Part shown: one piece after another, positions 1 through 9,883 of the stretch
Position numbering within the stretch: position 1 is the stretch's first letter
Layout: each line of letters opens with the position of its first letter
Source of the DNA: Aquicella lusitana
GTDB lineage: Bacteria; Pseudomonadota; Gammaproteobacteria; DSM-16500
Assembly: GCF_902459475.1 (NCBI RefSeq)
Contig: NZ_LR699115.1
Location: 217,038 to 281,037, forward strand
Direction of reading: 5' to 3'
Length of the DNA: 64,000 nucleotides
Program-made: the position numbers and the translations under genes
The notes under the pieces: generated by a model
What the model was told of the DNA's origin: nothing
Database searches by the model: none
What the model saw: only the letters and a program-made list of their open reading frames with translations

Positions 1-886
1 ACATTAATTCTGTGGCTAACATGCCATGATTTTTAGCCCACAAATCCCTATCCATAAAGTAAACACGCTTCATTTTAACAGCCCGTAAGGTTTGCCATAA
101 TGGGTTGCGGATCAGAGCGCGATACGGATTGAGATCGCCGTCTGTCAGCAACACGACGATGCTATCGGGATCCTGTGCTAACAGCGTCTCAAGCGGCACA
201 GGCGTAGACTGTTCCTTGCGCGAAACAGTAATCACATTGGGGTGAGCAAAATCATTGAGAATTTTTGATGTCAATGCATTGGCGGTCAGCGCCTGAAACT
301 GCCCAGCATTGCTGACATAACCAATAATGACGCGCGCAGGATGAGCAGTGCCTATTTTCTTTGCGGCCGCATACTGATCACGCAGCCGTTTTGATAACGC
401 CGCTACTTTATTCTGGGTCTTTGTTGCTTGCGCCAAGATCTGCAGATTATTTATCTGGATATCAATATCGCCTAAAAGGCCATTCAACATCAGCGTAGGT
501 GCGATTTTTGTCAGGAGCGGATAAATCTCACTCTGCATGGTTTTGTCCGCGATAATCAGATCCGGTCGCAACGATATGATTTTTTCCAGATTCGGCTGCT
601 GTCGTGTTCCTACATCGGTAATGCCCTGGATTTGAGATAACAGAAAAGGCGGGTTAGTTCCTTCGTCGGCACGGCTGGAAGCAAGACCAACCGGCTTGAT
701 GCCTAACTGAAGCAGATCATCCAACAGGCTAAATTCCAGGACTACAATACGGGTGGCAGGTTTAGCGAGCATCACAGTGCCTGTTTCCGTCCGAATAACC
801 ATTGGCTGAGCATCCGCCCACGCTGGAAGGAATATAAAAAATACTGCTGCAAATAAAATGGCAAGACGTGACAGCTTGTGCTTCAT
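1..886 (-). CDS. Fe(3+)-siderophore/dicitrate ABC transporter substrate-binding protein (FecB-like), 3' end outside window
   Basis: Reading the minus strand from the ATG at 884-886 gives an open frame that runs off the left edge, so the C-terminus is missing. It starts with a signal peptide (MKHKLSRLAILF, cleaved after about PAWA). A periplasmic binding-protein fold follows, with typical FecB/FhuD-class phrases: ATRIVVLEFSLLDDLLQLG near the N-terminus, then RQQPNLEKIISLRPDLIIA in the middle and a later ESTPV-like segment before LLTDGD. Such proteins capture ferric siderophore or haem in the periplasm and deliver it to a BtuCD/FecCD-type permease, presumably encoded to the left. A Fur box just upstream supports iron repression. 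The exact ligand cannot be told. Confidence 0.85.
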   Translation of the reverse strand, partial: MKHKLSRLAILFAAVFFIFLPAWADAQPMVIRTETGTVMLAKPATRIVVLEFSLLDDLLQLGIKPVGLASSRADEGTNPPFLLSQIQGITDVGTRQQPNLEKIISLRPDLIIADKTMQSEIYPLLTKIAPTLMLNGLLGDIDIQINNLQILAQATKTQNKVAALSKRLRDQYAAAKKIGTAHPARVIIGYVSNAGQFQALTANALTSKILNDFAHPNVITVSRKEQSTPVPLETLLAQDPDSIVVLLTDGDLNPYRALIRNPLWQTLRAVKMKRVYFMDRDLWAKNHGMLATELM

Positions 887-930
887 ACTCACTCCTGTTG
901 TTATGGAAAAGGTGTCCGGTAAATAACCGC

Positions 931-949
931 GTTAATGATAATCATTCTC
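931..949 (-). promoter_or_regulatory. Fur box upstream of the siderophore-binding protein
   Basis: GTTAATGATAATCATTCTC matches the 19-bp Fur consensus (GATAATGATAATCATTATC) at 17 of 19 positions. It lies 45 bp before the start codon of the FecB-like gene, where a repressor would block transcription when iron is plentiful. The nearest other gene (hutI) ends at 1059 and reads the same way, so the box most likely serves only the transporter gene. Confidence 0.85.
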
Positions 950-1058
950 ATTTGTATAGGCAAGGTATTTGATAAAAAATAAAATCTGTGCAAAATTTAG
1001 TCTTAATTAAGGAAGGCACACGCTATAATCGGCAATGCCCAATAGGAAGATTCTGAGG

Positions 1059-2291
1059 CTAAGCCCCTGCTTTAGAGTCCACTATCTTCCCTCGTTTGAC
1101 CAACTGTCGCAGCGGATTCCCGCCTATATAATAGGCGAGTTCCGCCGGATGCGCTGCCTCCCAGACGGCAAAATCAGCATAATTACCTAACGTTAACGTT
1201 CCCTGCTTGTGCAAACCCAGTGCTTTCGCTGCATAACGTGTCACGCCTGTCAATGCTTCTTCCGGTGTAAGACGAAAGAGTGTGCATGCCATATTCAAAG
1301 CAATTAGCAGGGACAAAAGAGGTGAAGTACCTGGATTACAATCCGTAGCAATCGCCATCGGGACACGATGCTGGCGTAATAATTCAACAGGCGGTTGTGC
1401 TTTTTCACGTAAAAAATAATAGGCACCTGGCAGCAATACAGCGACCGTGCCGGATTGCGCAATCGCTTTTATACCCGCTTCTGAAATATGTTCGAGATGA
1501 TCAACTGACAAGGCTTGATAAGCGGCTGCCAAGGAAGCGCTGCCGGAATCGGATAATTGTTCTGAATGACATTTAACTGCAAGCCCGTGCTGCTTTGCCG
1601 TCTTGAACACACGCTCAGTCTGCTGCAAATTAAAAGCAATTTTTTCACAAAAAACATCGACAGCGCTGGCAAGCTTTTCGCGGGCAACCTTCGGTATCAT
1701 TTCTTCGCAGACCAAATCCACATAAGCATCCGGCGCTTCACGATATTCTACGGGTATGGTATGGGCGCCTAAAAAAGTCGTGCATACGGTCATCGGTAGT
1801 AATTCCTCGATGCGTTTTGCAACACGCAATATTTTTAACTCTGTATCCCAGTCGAGACCGTAACCGGATTTTATTTCCACCGTGGTCACACCACTCGCCA
1901 GCAATGCCCGGGCACGTTTTAAACTCGCCTGTAACAATGTTTCAAATGAAGCCTGACGGGTCGCGCGTACGGTGGATTGTATACCGCCGCCGCGCCGCGC
2001 AATCTCTTCATAAGAAACACCCTGCAGCCGCATTTCAAATTCGGATGCGCGGTTTCCGGCATAAATTAAATGAGTATGACAATCAATTAACCCCGGTGTG
2101 AGACAGTATCCCTTTACATCGTAAACCTGATCAGCAAGCGCATCCGGTTTGCCAGGCAGCGCGTTCATTGCGCCCAGCCAGGCAATGGTTCCCTCTTTCA
2201 CTGCAATGGCTGCTTCCTGAATGAGCCCATAGCCTTGCTCGCAAGTCGCCATCACCGCATTGATCCAAATCGCGTCGAATTGTTTTTCCAT
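1059..2291 (-). CDS. hutI: Imidazolonepropionase HutI
   Basis: This 410-residue amidohydrolase has the full family length. It hydrolyses 4-imidazolone-5-propionate to N-formimino-L-glutamate, the third step of histidine degradation, in the cytoplasm. Visible marks are the metal-binding DCHTHLIYAGNR motif (H72, H74), the substrate region RGGGIQSTV, a later CHSEQ metal ligand and ATDCNPGTSP near residue 320. The gene is divergent from hutGUH, with about 95 bp between the start codons, so a shared control region is likely. No hutC-type repressor gene is visible in the window. Confidence 0.95.
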   Translation of the reverse strand: MEKQFDAIWINAVMATCEQGYGLIQEAAIAVKEGTIAWLGAMNALPGKPDALADQVYDVKGYCLTPGLIDCHTHLIYAGNRASEFEMRLQGVSYEEIARRGGGIQSTVRATRQASFETLLQASLKRARALLASGVTTVEIKSGYGLDWDTELKILRVAKRIEELLPMTVCTTFLGAHTIPVEYREAPDAYVDLVCEEMIPKVAREKLASAVDVFCEKIAFNLQQTERVFKTAKQHGLAVKCHSEQLSDSGSASLAAAYQALSVDHLEHISEAGIKAIAQSGTVAVLLPGAYYFLREKAQPPVELLRQHRVPMAIATDCNPGTSPLLSLLIALNMACTLFRLTPEEALTGVTRYAAKALGLHKQGTLTLGNYADFAVWEAAHPAELAYYIGGNPLRQLVKRGKIVDSKAGA

Positions 2292-2385
2292 TAAAGCCTA
2301 TCCTGTCAAATTAAATCCTTCTACGCTTGCCATTATGAAACAACTCCATGAGAATACAACAAAATGACAAACAGGAGCATGATGG

Positions 2386-3384
2386 ATGGCCCCATGGATT
2401 TCACATTATCATCCACCCGAATCTACCGTATGGCAGGGCCGAGCGGATTCACCTGCTCATGCCTGTTTCTTTCAAGTCATTCAGTTACTCAATCTAAAAG
2501 AACCGCTTCCTGTGATCGATCACTTCCCTGCATTTGCATTGCTGGGTTTTCGCTGCGATGAAGGCATTCGCCGCAATTTTGGCCGTACTGGCGCAGCAGA
2601 AGGTCCGCTCGCCATCCGCACCGCATTGGCGAGACTCGCTGTGCAAACGCAACCACTCACCTGTTTTGACGCGGGCGATATTCTCTGTACAGACAGCGAT
2701 CTGGAAAGCGCGCAGCATGCGCTAGGGGAAGCTGCTTCTCTTTTACTGCGGCAGGGAATCACGCCCATCGTACTCGGTGGCGGCCATGAAGTCGCGTGGG
2801 GGCATTATCAGGGTATTGCAAAATACTCTGTGCAGGAAAGTTTGGGCATTATTAATTTTGATGCCCATTTTGACATGCGTCCTCTGCTGCCTGATCACCA
2901 GGGGAGTTCTGGTACGCCCTTTTTACAAATCGCTGAAGCACACCGTGCTACACAACGTCGCTTTGATTACAATTGCATCGGGATTCAGCGTGCAGGCAAT
3001 GTGCGTGCATTGTTTGAAACAGCAAAGCGTTATGACACGCATATTTTTCTCGCTGAAGAACTACATCAATCACGATATGAGAATTGCATTGATTTTGTTA
3101 GCGAAGTTATTAACCGAAATCAACTGATCTATTTGAGTCTTTGTCTGGATGTTTTTGCTGCGCCTTATGCACCCGGCGTCAGCGCACCGCAAACGTTGGG
3201 CTTAACTCCCTGGCAAGTGCTGCCTTTTATTCGCCAGCTGGCTGCTTCCGGCAAAGTTATCAGTTATGACATTGCAGAATTATCACCTCCGTATGATGTT
3301 GATGGGCGCACTGCCAAACTGGCCGCGCACTGTGTTTATGACATCATCCACTACCATAAAAAAAGGAAATCGTCATGGGATTGA
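2386..3384 (+). CDS. hutG: Formimidoylglutamase HutG (arginase family)
   Basis: The 332-residue protein belongs to the ureohydrolase fold and would cleave N-formiminoglutamate to glutamate and formamide. Manganese-binding segments are visible: [20 protein letters not shown] and [18 protein letters not shown]. In the last one the first Asp of the usual SxDxDV pattern is Cys; this may be normal for some HutG proteins, and I cannot check. The ATG at 2386 was chosen because an AGGAG sits 8 nt upstream and the nearby ATGs at 2379 and 2382 are out of frame. Its end overlaps hutU by 10 nt, which suggests translational coupling. Confidence 0.9.
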   Translation: MAPWISHYHPPESTVWQGRADSPAHACFFQVIQLLNLKEPLPVIDHFPAFALLGFRCDEGIRRNFGRTGAAEGPLAIRTALARLAVQTQPLTCFDAGDILCTDSDLESAQHALGEAASLLLRQGITPIVLGGGHEVAWGHYQGIAKYSVQESLGIINFDAHFDMRPLLPDHQGSSGTPFLQIAEAHRATQRRFDYNCIGIQRAGNVRALFETAKRYDTHIFLAEELHQSRYENCIDFVSEVINRNQLIYLSLCLDVFAAPYAPGVSAPQTLGLTPWQVLPFIRQLAASGKVISYDIAELSPPYDVDGRTAKLAAHCVYDIIHYHKKRKSSWD

Positions 3385-5051
3385 CCACACGCCGACATGA
3401 TTCAACACGTGTCATTCATGCGTCGCATGGCACAAGGTTAACAGCAAAAAGCTGGCTGACTGAAGCAGCGTTGCGCATGCTGATGAATAATCTGGACCCA
3501 AACGTGGCGGAAGCACCCAGTGATCTGGTTGTTTATGGCGGCATTGCTCGCGCCGCACGTAACTGGGAATGCTTTGACAAGATCGTGGAATCGCTTACCA
3601 ATTTAAATGACGATGAAACCCTGCTGATTCAATCAGGAAAACCTGTTGGTATTTTAAAAACGCATATCAACGCACCGCGTGTATTGATTGCTAATTCCAA
3701 TCTCGTCCCACATTGGGCCACGTGGGAACATTTTCATGAATTAGATAAAAAAGGCTTGATGATGTACGGCCAAATGACGGCAGGTTCGTGGATTTATATC
3801 GGCAGTCAGGGAATCGTTCAAGGCACTTACGAAACATTTAGTGAAGCAGGCAGACAGCATTACGCGGGTCATCTTAAGGGTAAATGGATTCTCACCGCAG
3901 GTTTAGGCGGCATGGGTGGCGCACAACCACTTGCCGCCACCATGGCTGGTGCATCCATGCTTGCAGTGGAATGTGATCCCAAACGCATTGAGCGACGGCT
4001 TGAAACAGGTTATCTCAATCTGCAAACAACACATCTTGATGAAGCATTGGCCATTATTAAAAAACATACGGAGTCAGGTACACCTATTTCAGTAGGTCTG
4101 CTGGCAAATGCAGGGGATATCTATCCTCAGCTGGTCGAGCGTGGCATCAAACCCGATATGGTCACCGACCAAACCAGCGCACATGACCCCTTAAATGGTT
4201 ATTTGCCGCGCGGCTACACGCTGGAACAGGCAGAGGAATTGCGTCGTTCTGACCCCAAACGCGTTATTCATGACGCCAAAGCTTCCATGGCCATTCAGGT
4301 TAAAGCAATGTTGGCATTTCATCAGCAGGGCATTCCGGTTTTTGATTACGGCAATAATATCCGGCAAATGGCCAAAGACATGGGCGTAGATAATGCATTT
4401 GACTTCCCGGGATTTGTACCCGCCTATATTCGGCCATTGTTTTGCCGCGGTGTCGGCCCTTTCCGATGGGTCGCTTTATCAGGCGATCCGGAAGATATTT
4501 ACCGCACGGATGAAAAGGTAAAAGAGTTGATGCCCGACGATACACATTTGCATAACTGGTTAGACATGGCCAGGCAGCGCATACACTTCCAGGGTTTACC
4601 TGCACGCATTTGCTGGATCGGACTTGGGGACCGTGCGCGCATCGGTCTCGCTTTTAATGAAATGGTCCGGAATGGCATAGTAAAAGCGCCGATTGTAATT
4701 GGCCGTGATCATCTTGACTCGGGATCCGTCGCCAGTCCGAACCGCGAAACCGAAAATATGAAAGACGGTTCCGATGCCGTATCAGATTGGCCTTTATTAA
4801 ACGCACTCATTAATTGTGCAAGCGGTGCTACCTGGGTGAGCTTCCATCACGGCGGTGGCGTAGGAATGGGCTATTCACAGCATGCAGGTATGGTCATTGT
4901 CGCAGACGGCAGCGATGCGGCTGTAAAACGCCTGGCATGTGTATTAACCAATGATCCCGCTTCAGGCGTGATTCGACACGCCGATGCCGGCTACGAAGAC
5001 GCCATCCAATGTGCAAAAGAACATCATTTGAAATTGCCCATGGTGAAATAA
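3375..5051 (+). CDS. hutU: Urocanate hydratase HutU
   Basis: At 558 residues this is full length for urocanase. It adds water to urocanate to give 4-imidazolone-5-propionate, using a tightly bound NAD+ as electrophile. The NAD-binding stretch [20 protein letters not shown] lies near residue 180. The C-terminal [15 protein letters not shown] segment is a urocanase hallmark. AAAGGA precedes the ATG. The start lies inside the 3' end of hutG, and hutH follows 10 bp after the stop, so hutGUH reads as one operon. Confidence 0.97.
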   Translation: MGLTTRRHDSTRVIHASHGTRLTAKSWLTEAALRMLMNNLDPNVAEAPSDLVVYGGIARAARNWECFDKIVESLTNLNDDETLLIQSGKPVGILKTHINAPRVLIANSNLVPHWATWEHFHELDKKGLMMYGQMTAGSWIYIGSQGIVQGTYETFSEAGRQHYAGHLKGKWILTAGLGGMGGAQPLAATMAGASMLAVECDPKRIERRLETGYLNLQTTHLDEALAIIKKHTESGTPISVGLLANAGDIYPQLVERGIKPDMVTDQTSAHDPLNGYLPRGYTLEQAEELRRSDPKRVIHDAKASMAIQVKAMLAFHQQGIPVFDYGNNIRQMAKDMGVDNAFDFPGFVPAYIRPLFCRGVGPFRWVALSGDPEDIYRTDEKVKELMPDDTHLHNWLDMARQRIHFQGLPARICWIGLGDRARIGLAFNEMVRNGIVKAPIVIGRDHLDSGSVASPNRETENMKDGSDAVSDWPLLNALINCASGATWVSFHHGGGVGMGYSQHAGMVIVADGSDAAVKRLACVLTNDPASGVIRHADAGYEDAIQCAKEHHLKLPMVK

Positions 5052-5061
5052 GGCTGATAAC

Positions 5062-6585
5062 ATGAAATTCACGCTCAAACCCGGCCAGTTGAAATTGTCT
5101 GACATCCGTCTTTTGCTGGATGAAAATCGGATACTTGAACTGGATAAAAGCTGTTTTGCTTCCATTTATGCTGCCGAAAAAGTAATTACAGACATCATCG
5201 CTGCAAATCAAGTTGTCTACGGCGTAAATACCGGCTTTGGTGCACTAGCTAATACACACATTAATCCGGCTGACCTTGAAAACCTGCAACGCAGCCTCGT
5301 TCTCTCTCATGCGGCAGGCACGGGGGAGCTCTTAAATGATGAGACTGTACGACTCATTCTTGCTCTGAAAATTAATAGCCTGGCACGCGGTTATTCCGGT
5401 GTGCGAATGCAAACGATTGATGCATTGATTCAACTTTACAACGCAAAACTTTACCCCTGTATTCCTTCTCAAGGTTCAGTCGGCGCTTCCGGTGATCTCG
5501 CACCGCTCGCGCACATGGCAGCTGTTTTGCTGGGTGTAGGCCATGTTCGCTATCAAGGTACTATTATCACGGCAATAGAAGCCCTCGCCCACATTCATCT
5601 TAAACCCTTACAACTCGCGCCCAAGGAAGGGTTAGCGCTACTCAACGGCACACAAGTTTCAACAGCGCTCGCCCTCATGGGCTTATTGGCGTCGGAAGAA
5701 ATTTTTATATCTGCGCTGGTGGCAGGTGCGCTATCCGTGGATGCCGCACGCGCGAGTGATACGCCTTTTGACGAACGTATTCAATTTATACGCGGCCATG
5801 CAGCACAAATAAAAGTAGCAAGTTTGCTGCGTGAACTTTTACAGCAGAGTGAGATACGCGACTCCCATCAGCAATGTCACAAGATACAGGATCCCTACTC
5901 GCTGCGTTGCCAGCCGCAGGTCATGGGCGCATGCCTTTCGCATATGCATTATATTAGCGAAGTGCTGCTAACAGAGGCGAATGCTGTATCCGATAATCCA
6001 TTGGTTTTTATCGAGCAAAATGCGGTTCTTTCAGGCGGAAATTTTCATGCAGAACCGGTCGCGCTCGTCGCGGATGCGCTGGCAGTCAGCCTTGCTGAAA
6101 TCGGTGCACTCTCTGAAAGACGCATTGCTTTACTTGTTGATCCACATTTCAGCGGCTTGCCTGCTTTTTTAGTAAATAATCCAGGCGTCAATTCGGGATT
6201 CATGATCGCACAAGTGACGGCAGCGGCCCTCGCCAGTGAAAATAAGTCGCTTGCTCACCCGGCGAGCGTAGACAGTTTGCCTACTTCAGCCAATCAGGAA
6301 GATCATGTTAGCATGGCAACCTATGCGGCACGCCGCTTACTGCCAATGGCAGAAAATACTGCCACGATCGTTGGCATCGAGCTATTGGCAGCGTGCCAAG
6401 GGATTGATTTCTTGCGCCCGCTTAAATCCTCTCCACAGCTTGAAAGAATACATACGCTGGTGCGGCAGCACGTTGATACCTACGACAAAGACAGATATTT
6501 TGCACCTGATATTCAGAAAATTAAATGGTTAATTCAATCGGGCAAAATTCGAAAACAAATTGATTTAACTATATTCCGGAAATAA
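5062..6585 (+). CDS. hutH: Histidine ammonia-lyase HutH
   Basis: This 507-residue enzyme deaminates L-histidine to urocanate, the first step of the pathway. The Ala-Ser-Gly triad that cyclises into the MIO prosthetic group is at residues 142-144 within [16 protein letters not shown]. The N-terminal [12 protein letters not shown] loop and the C-terminal [15 protein letters not shown] segment are also typical. It is the last gene of hutGUH. A short palindrome, GATAAAAATTTTTATC, follows at 6591-6606 and could help end transcription, but it has no proper loop and T-tract. Confidence 0.97.
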   Translation: MKFTLKPGQLKLSDIRLLLDENRILELDKSCFASIYAAEKVITDIIAANQVVYGVNTGFGALANTHINPADLENLQRSLVLSHAAGTGELLNDETVRLILALKINSLARGYSGVRMQTIDALIQLYNAKLYPCIPSQGSVGASGDLAPLAHMAAVLLGVGHVRYQGTIITAIEALAHIHLKPLQLAPKEGLALLNGTQVSTALALMGLLASEEIFISALVAGALSVDAARASDTPFDERIQFIRGHAAQIKVASLLRELLQQSEIRDSHQQCHKIQDPYSLRCQPQVMGACLSHMHYISEVLLTEANAVSDNPLVFIEQNAVLSGGNFHAEPVALVADALAVSLAEIGALSERRIALLVDPHFSGLPAFLVNNPGVNSGFMIAQVTAAALASENKSLAHPASVDSLPTSANQEDHVSMATYAARRLLPMAENTATIVGIELLAACQGIDFLRPLKSSPQLERIHTLVRQHVDTYDKDRYFAPDIQKIKWLIQSGKIRKQIDLTIFRK

Positions 6586-6696
6586 ATAAAGATAAAAATT
6601 TTTATCAAATTCAGGCTATCTTATTGGATAAAAACCTACTATTCATTTGCTATACTATAAACAGTTCGACGCTTGAAAATACTATAGTGAGAGGAA

Positions 6697-8004
6697 ATGA
6701 AAATGCCTGTTTTTTTTCAAAAAAGCGAACAAATACCTACAATCGATAAGCAGGTCTTACTCATCCATAACAAGCATAATAACCAATTTTCTTTGCAATT
6801 AATGGCTTATAATCGAAATGACGATTCTGTTCTCCAAATTACCTTCTCACCTTACGAATCTGAATTAACCGAAAAAGACATTGCGGAATCAGAAGTTACG
6901 TCTTTAAATTTTGGCAACGATCCAGAGCTTGCCATGCAATTTCAAATGGCCCTTTTGACCTATGCTTTTGAACACAAAGATGAGCTAGAAAACAAAATTA
7001 ATAATGATACAGTTGCTACTTTGATCAAAGTAGGATTAAAAGCATTTGAAAACCATCCTGAAATCACTAAACTTCCTTTACTGTTGGACACAAACAATGA
7101 AGAACTTTTGAAAACCCTATCAGCAAACGGCTCAGCGCTTGATATTAAACCTCATTTCGAAGACTTTTCAAAAATGGGTTTTGTCGCCTGTATTCCCGAC
7201 TATACTTATCAAACAAAAGACATCGATACTTATACTTCTCCCTGCGCAGCTATTCTCAGCCCAACTGCACGTGACCCTTCTTATTTTGAAAAACAAAACC
7301 CCAAGAAACAGGAACCTTTTACGCTGTTTAAAGACAAAAGCCATACTTATTTTGAAGATCGAAAAGCTTCGCCCTTATTACCTTATAGTTCTATTTTTAA
7401 AGATAACCCGAATTTAGCCAAAAGAGGCATGTATCAGCGATTAGGTTCAGTGTTTGCATTCCGGGGCGATGATAGAAGCATAAACGAGATTTTTGAAGCG
7501 GGTGGATTCTGGCCGAATGTCACCCGGCCTAAAACGCCTTCTAATTATGCCAGCATAGATAGCTTGGATATCGGTTCACATCAAGAAGGCGGCGGACTTC
7601 CATTCTCAGCTCTGATTAGTTTTTCATTTGGTATTCGCGAAGCAGCAAAACGCGCAAATGATCAATACTACTATGTTACAGATGTTATCGGCGGCTACAC
7701 AGAGCAAAACCGTGACACTGAAGATGAGCTAACTGCAGTGGGCGGCGTAGATTTTCAGAATGTTATTGCATTTCGCAAAGGCAATCACCATGGCCCCATC
7801 TACTTTAAAAAAGAATTTTATGAAAAACATCCCGCATTGGCTCATGAAATTTTATTGCTTATGAGTGGCAAACAGCCTTTCACAATAAAAGAAGGAATTG
7901 AATTTGTAGATTATGAAAATAAAAAATTTGGATACCGTAATTGGGACGGCGAGATTGAGTTTAAGGAGATGGACCAATTTAAATCTTCGCGAAGTTTTAG
8001 ATAA
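6697..8004 (+). CDS. Putative cholera/pertussis-toxin-class mono-ADP-ribosyltransferase, candidate secreted effector
   Basis: I recognise no close named relative of this 435-residue protein. Residues 1-240 have no familiar motif and no signal peptide. From 250 on it carries the order of landmarks of R-S-E ADP-ribosyltransferases. These are an Arg in VFAFRGDDRS (R256), then SFS at 308-310 in place of STS, then DVIGGYTE, then EDELTAVGG with the E-x-E pair at E342/E344. The last block aligns with cholera toxin's EQEVSALGG. The spacings R to S (52) and S to E (34) are close to toxin spacings. The C-terminus (EIEFKEMDQFKSSRSFR) is acidic then basic, as in many Dot/Icm substrates. The gene stands alone, with AGAGGAAA before the start. 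Function is inference from motifs; NAD+ use is untested. Confidence 0.6.
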   Translation: MKMPVFFQKSEQIPTIDKQVLLIHNKHNNQFSLQLMAYNRNDDSVLQITFSPYESELTEKDIAESEVTSLNFGNDPELAMQFQMALLTYAFEHKDELENKINNDTVATLIKVGLKAFENHPEITKLPLLLDTNNEELLKTLSANGSALDIKPHFEDFSKMGFVACIPDYTYQTKDIDTYTSPCAAILSPTARDPSYFEKQNPKKQEPFTLFKDKSHTYFEDRKASPLLPYSSIFKDNPNLAKRGMYQRLGSVFAFRGDDRSINEIFEAGGFWPNVTRPKTPSNYASIDSLDIGSHQEGGGLPFSALISFSFGIREAAKRANDQYYYVTDVIGGYTEQNRDTEDELTAVGGVDFQNVIAFRKGNHHGPIYFKKEFYEKHPALAHEILLLMSGKQPFTIKEGIEFVDYENKKFGYRNWDGEIEFKEMDQFKSSRSFR

Positions 8005-8197
8005 TAAACATTTAAAATATTCCCTTATAGATTCATAGCCTTGGTTTTTTCTCCCCTTCTTCAAGCAGTTAGAAAATTAAAATCTGGATCTAACTGATTA
8101 TTATTAAATTAATACTGAATGTTGAAACTCGTTAACTTGATTCTTTTTTGTGATAAGCGTAACGTGAATATAGATGGGCGGCCTTACGAGGTGATTT

Positions 8198-8365
8198 ATG
8201 TTATCTTGGATCTTCACGTTCTTGGTTCTAGCTATCATTGCAGCTGTCTTTGGTTTTACTGGTATTGCCGCTGCAGCGACCGGAATTGCAAAAATTCTTT
8301 TTTACATTTTTATAATCTTATTTGTTTTATCACTCATTGTGCACCTTGTTCGTAGAGGTCCGTGA
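8198..8365 (+). CDS. DUF1328 (YtjA) family small membrane protein
   Basis: A 55-residue ORF runs from ATG at 8198 to TGA at 8363-8365. It has two membrane-spanning stretches (about residues 4-22 and 32-50) separated by the small-residue run [14 protein letters not shown], which is the family signature. The tail is basic (HLVRRGP). The family is common in proteobacteria and is often induced by envelope or osmotic stress, but its molecular role is unknown. Its close neighbour csbD supports a general stress context. Confidence 0.85.
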   Translation: MLSWIFTFLVLAIIAAVFGFTGIAAAATGIAKILFYIFIILFVLSLIVHLVRRGP

Positions 8366-8408
8366 GTGCAAGTCCCATAATAATAAATGGTCAAAAGGAG
8401 GGGATATT

Positions 8409-8624
8409 ATGAATAAAGACATTGTAAAAGGTCACTGGAAAGAAATTAAAGGGAAATTAAAGCAACAATGGGGAAAATTAACAGACGACGAAATCGATAC
8501 TATGCAAGGAACTTTTGAAGAGCTGGAAGGTAAATTGCAACGTCATTACGGTTATCAAAAAGAACAAGCCGAAAGGGAAATCGAAAAATTTTTAGAAAGG
8601 AATCATCTAACTGAAAAAACTTAA
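8409..8624 (+). CDS. CsbD family stress-response protein
   Basis: This 71-residue hydrophilic protein begins MNKDIVKGHWKEIKGKLKQQ and contains WGKLTDDEI and a GYQKEQAEREIEKF repeat-like ending, all hallmarks of CsbD/YjbJ proteins. The start at 8409 is fixed by an AAGGAGG ending 7 nt before the ATG; any longer frame would include an implausible leader. CsbD proteins accumulate in stationary phase and under stress, with no known catalytic role. DUF1328 and csbD are a common pair, 43 bp apart here, and a strong terminator follows. Confidence 0.9.
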   Translation: MNKDIVKGHWKEIKGKLKQQWGKLTDDEIDTMQGTFEELEGKLQRHYGYQKEQAEREIEKFLERNHLTEKT

Positions 8625-8644
8625 TAAAAATATTTCGTGTTTTT

Positions 8645-8676
8645 AAAAAGCTGAATTCATCATTCAGCTTTTTTTT
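8645..8676 (+). terminator. Rho-independent terminator after csbD
   Basis: A 9-bp stem AAGCTGAAT/ATTCAGCTT (8648-8656 and 8662-8670) with a 5-nt loop is followed by a run of eight T. It ends the DUF1328-csbD unit. An A-run before the stem means it could also work for the converging GST gene. Confidence 0.85.
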
Positions 8677-8706
8677 GGCTTTCTATAATTGAATCCGAAT
8701 TGGATT

Positions 8707-9315
8707 TTACAACAAACTTTCTTGCTGCAATGATTGCTGAACAGATTTTCGCTGCTTGACTAGATGATAATATTGCATCAAATGAGGCCATTTTTCTGTG
8801 TCAAATTTAAAGTATATCGCCCAATTAATCATCACCAACATATAGGCATCCGCTAAGGTAAACTGATCACCCAGCAAGTATTTTTTGAGTTGAAGATGCT
8901 TATCCACATAACTTAATTTTGCATTTAGTAATGGCTTAAAAAATTGATCTTTCACTTCCTGCGATAAGGTAGGATTAAATAATGGACCAAAGCTCTTATG
9001 CAGTTCCGTCGCAACATAATTTTGCCACTCAAGAATACGATAACGGTTAAAATCATCCGTAGATGGTAATAATTCCACCACTTTTTCTTTATCTGCCAGA
9101 TATTGTAAAATCACCCCATTCTCGGTAAGAATTCCATTTTGGTCTGTTTCTAATGCTGGAACAGCACCTTTATCATTAATCGAGAGGTAATCCTTACCAG
9201 ATTCGGTTTTTTTGGTTCGCAAATCGACGGATTCATATTCGCAAGATAATCCCAATTCATTGATGATAATTCTGGAAGCTAGCGAACAGGCACCTTTGGA
9301 ATAATACAGTTTCAT
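8707..9315 (-). CDS. Glutathione S-transferase, beta-like
   Basis: This 202-residue protein has an N-terminal thioredoxin-like domain (residues 1-77) and an all-alpha C-terminal domain. The opening MKLYYSKGACSLASRIIINE is that of bacterial GstA proteins, where the Cys/Ser in KGACSLA lies next to glutathione. GAVPALETDQNG carries the cis-Pro that contacts glutathione, and LADAYMLVMINWA is the N-capping box region. It probably conjugates or reduces electrophiles in the cytoplasm; the substrate is unknown. GGAGAAAC precedes the start. Confidence 0.9.
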   Translation of the reverse strand: MKLYYSKGACSLASRIIINELGLSCEYESVDLRTKKTESGKDYLSINDKGAVPALETDQNGILTENGVILQYLADKEKVVELLPSTDDFNRYRILEWQNYVATELHKSFGPLFNPTLSQEVKDQFFKPLLNAKLSYVDKHLQLKKYLLGDQFTLADAYMLVMINWAIYFKFDTEKWPHLMQYYHLVKQRKSVQQSLQQESLL

Positions 9316-9431
9316 TGTTTCTCCTTTAGTTACTTCCTTTGCTCGGATAGTTGGATTGAAAAGGGTAGGGAAAATTTTATCGCTACTATATAATCCTTTC
9401 GTAATAAATACCTAACTTAAGAGATAAGACC

Positions 9432-9881
9432 ATGATAGTCAAAGTGGGAGTTGGTGTCATGATATTTAATGAGCACCAGCAGGTGCTGTTGGGTAAACGG
9501 CTTGGCAAGCATGGTTATGGTACACGGGCTTTTCCTGGCGGCCACTTGGAATACAAAGAATCACCCTTTGACTGCGCAGTGCGTGAAACCAGAGAAGAAA
9601 CGGGACTCATTCTTAATTATGTCAATCAGGGGCCATGGACAAACGATGTCTTTGACGATGGCAGCCATTACCTCACCCTTTTTATGCTGGCGAATCATCC
9701 TGGCGGCATACCGCGTGTGCTTGAACCTGACAAATGTGAAAAATGGGAATGGTTTGATTGGAACGATCTACCCGCTCCGCTATTTAGAACGATTATAACT
9801 CTCAAATCCAATCATACCGACCTCATCAAAAGTCTGAAGGCGAAGGCGCATATCGGTAATTACGGGAGCATGCTCCCGTAA
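9432..9881 (+). CDS. Nudix hydrolase (MutT-like, NUDT15 type)
   Basis: The 149-residue protein is a single Nudix domain. The Nudix box runs from GGHLEYKESP to TREETGL (about residues 36-59), with the metal-binding REETGL core intact. The segment VGVGVMIFN and the ending EKWEWFDWNDLP resemble the NUDT15/ADP-ribose-type subgroup that acts on oxidised or modified nucleotides. The substrate cannot be assigned from sequence. The last codons are part of a 26-bp perfect palindrome shared with the converging msrBA gene. Confidence 0.88.
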   Translation: MIVKVGVGVMIFNEHQQVLLGKRLGKHGYGTRAFPGGHLEYKESPFDCAVRETREETGLILNYVNQGPWTNDVFDDGSHYLTLFMLANHPGGIPRVLEPDKCEKWEWFDWNDLPAPLFRTIITLKSNHTDLIKSLKAKAHIGNYGSMLP

Positions 9882-9883
9882 TT
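9858..9883. terminator. 26-bp perfect palindrome between converging genes, probable bidirectional terminator
   Basis: The half-site AATTACGGGAGCA is followed directly by its exact reverse complement, so the palindrome has 13-bp arms and no spacer. It covers the last codons of the Nudix gene and reaches the stop codon of msrBA (9882-9884), so both transcripts would form the same GC-rich hairpin at their 3' ends. There is no strong T-run, so termination is inferred from position. Confidence 0.5.

Noticed and set aside
2364..2561. Alternative frame starting [10 protein letters not shown] at the hutG start
   Set aside because: Out of frame with hutG and without family similarity.
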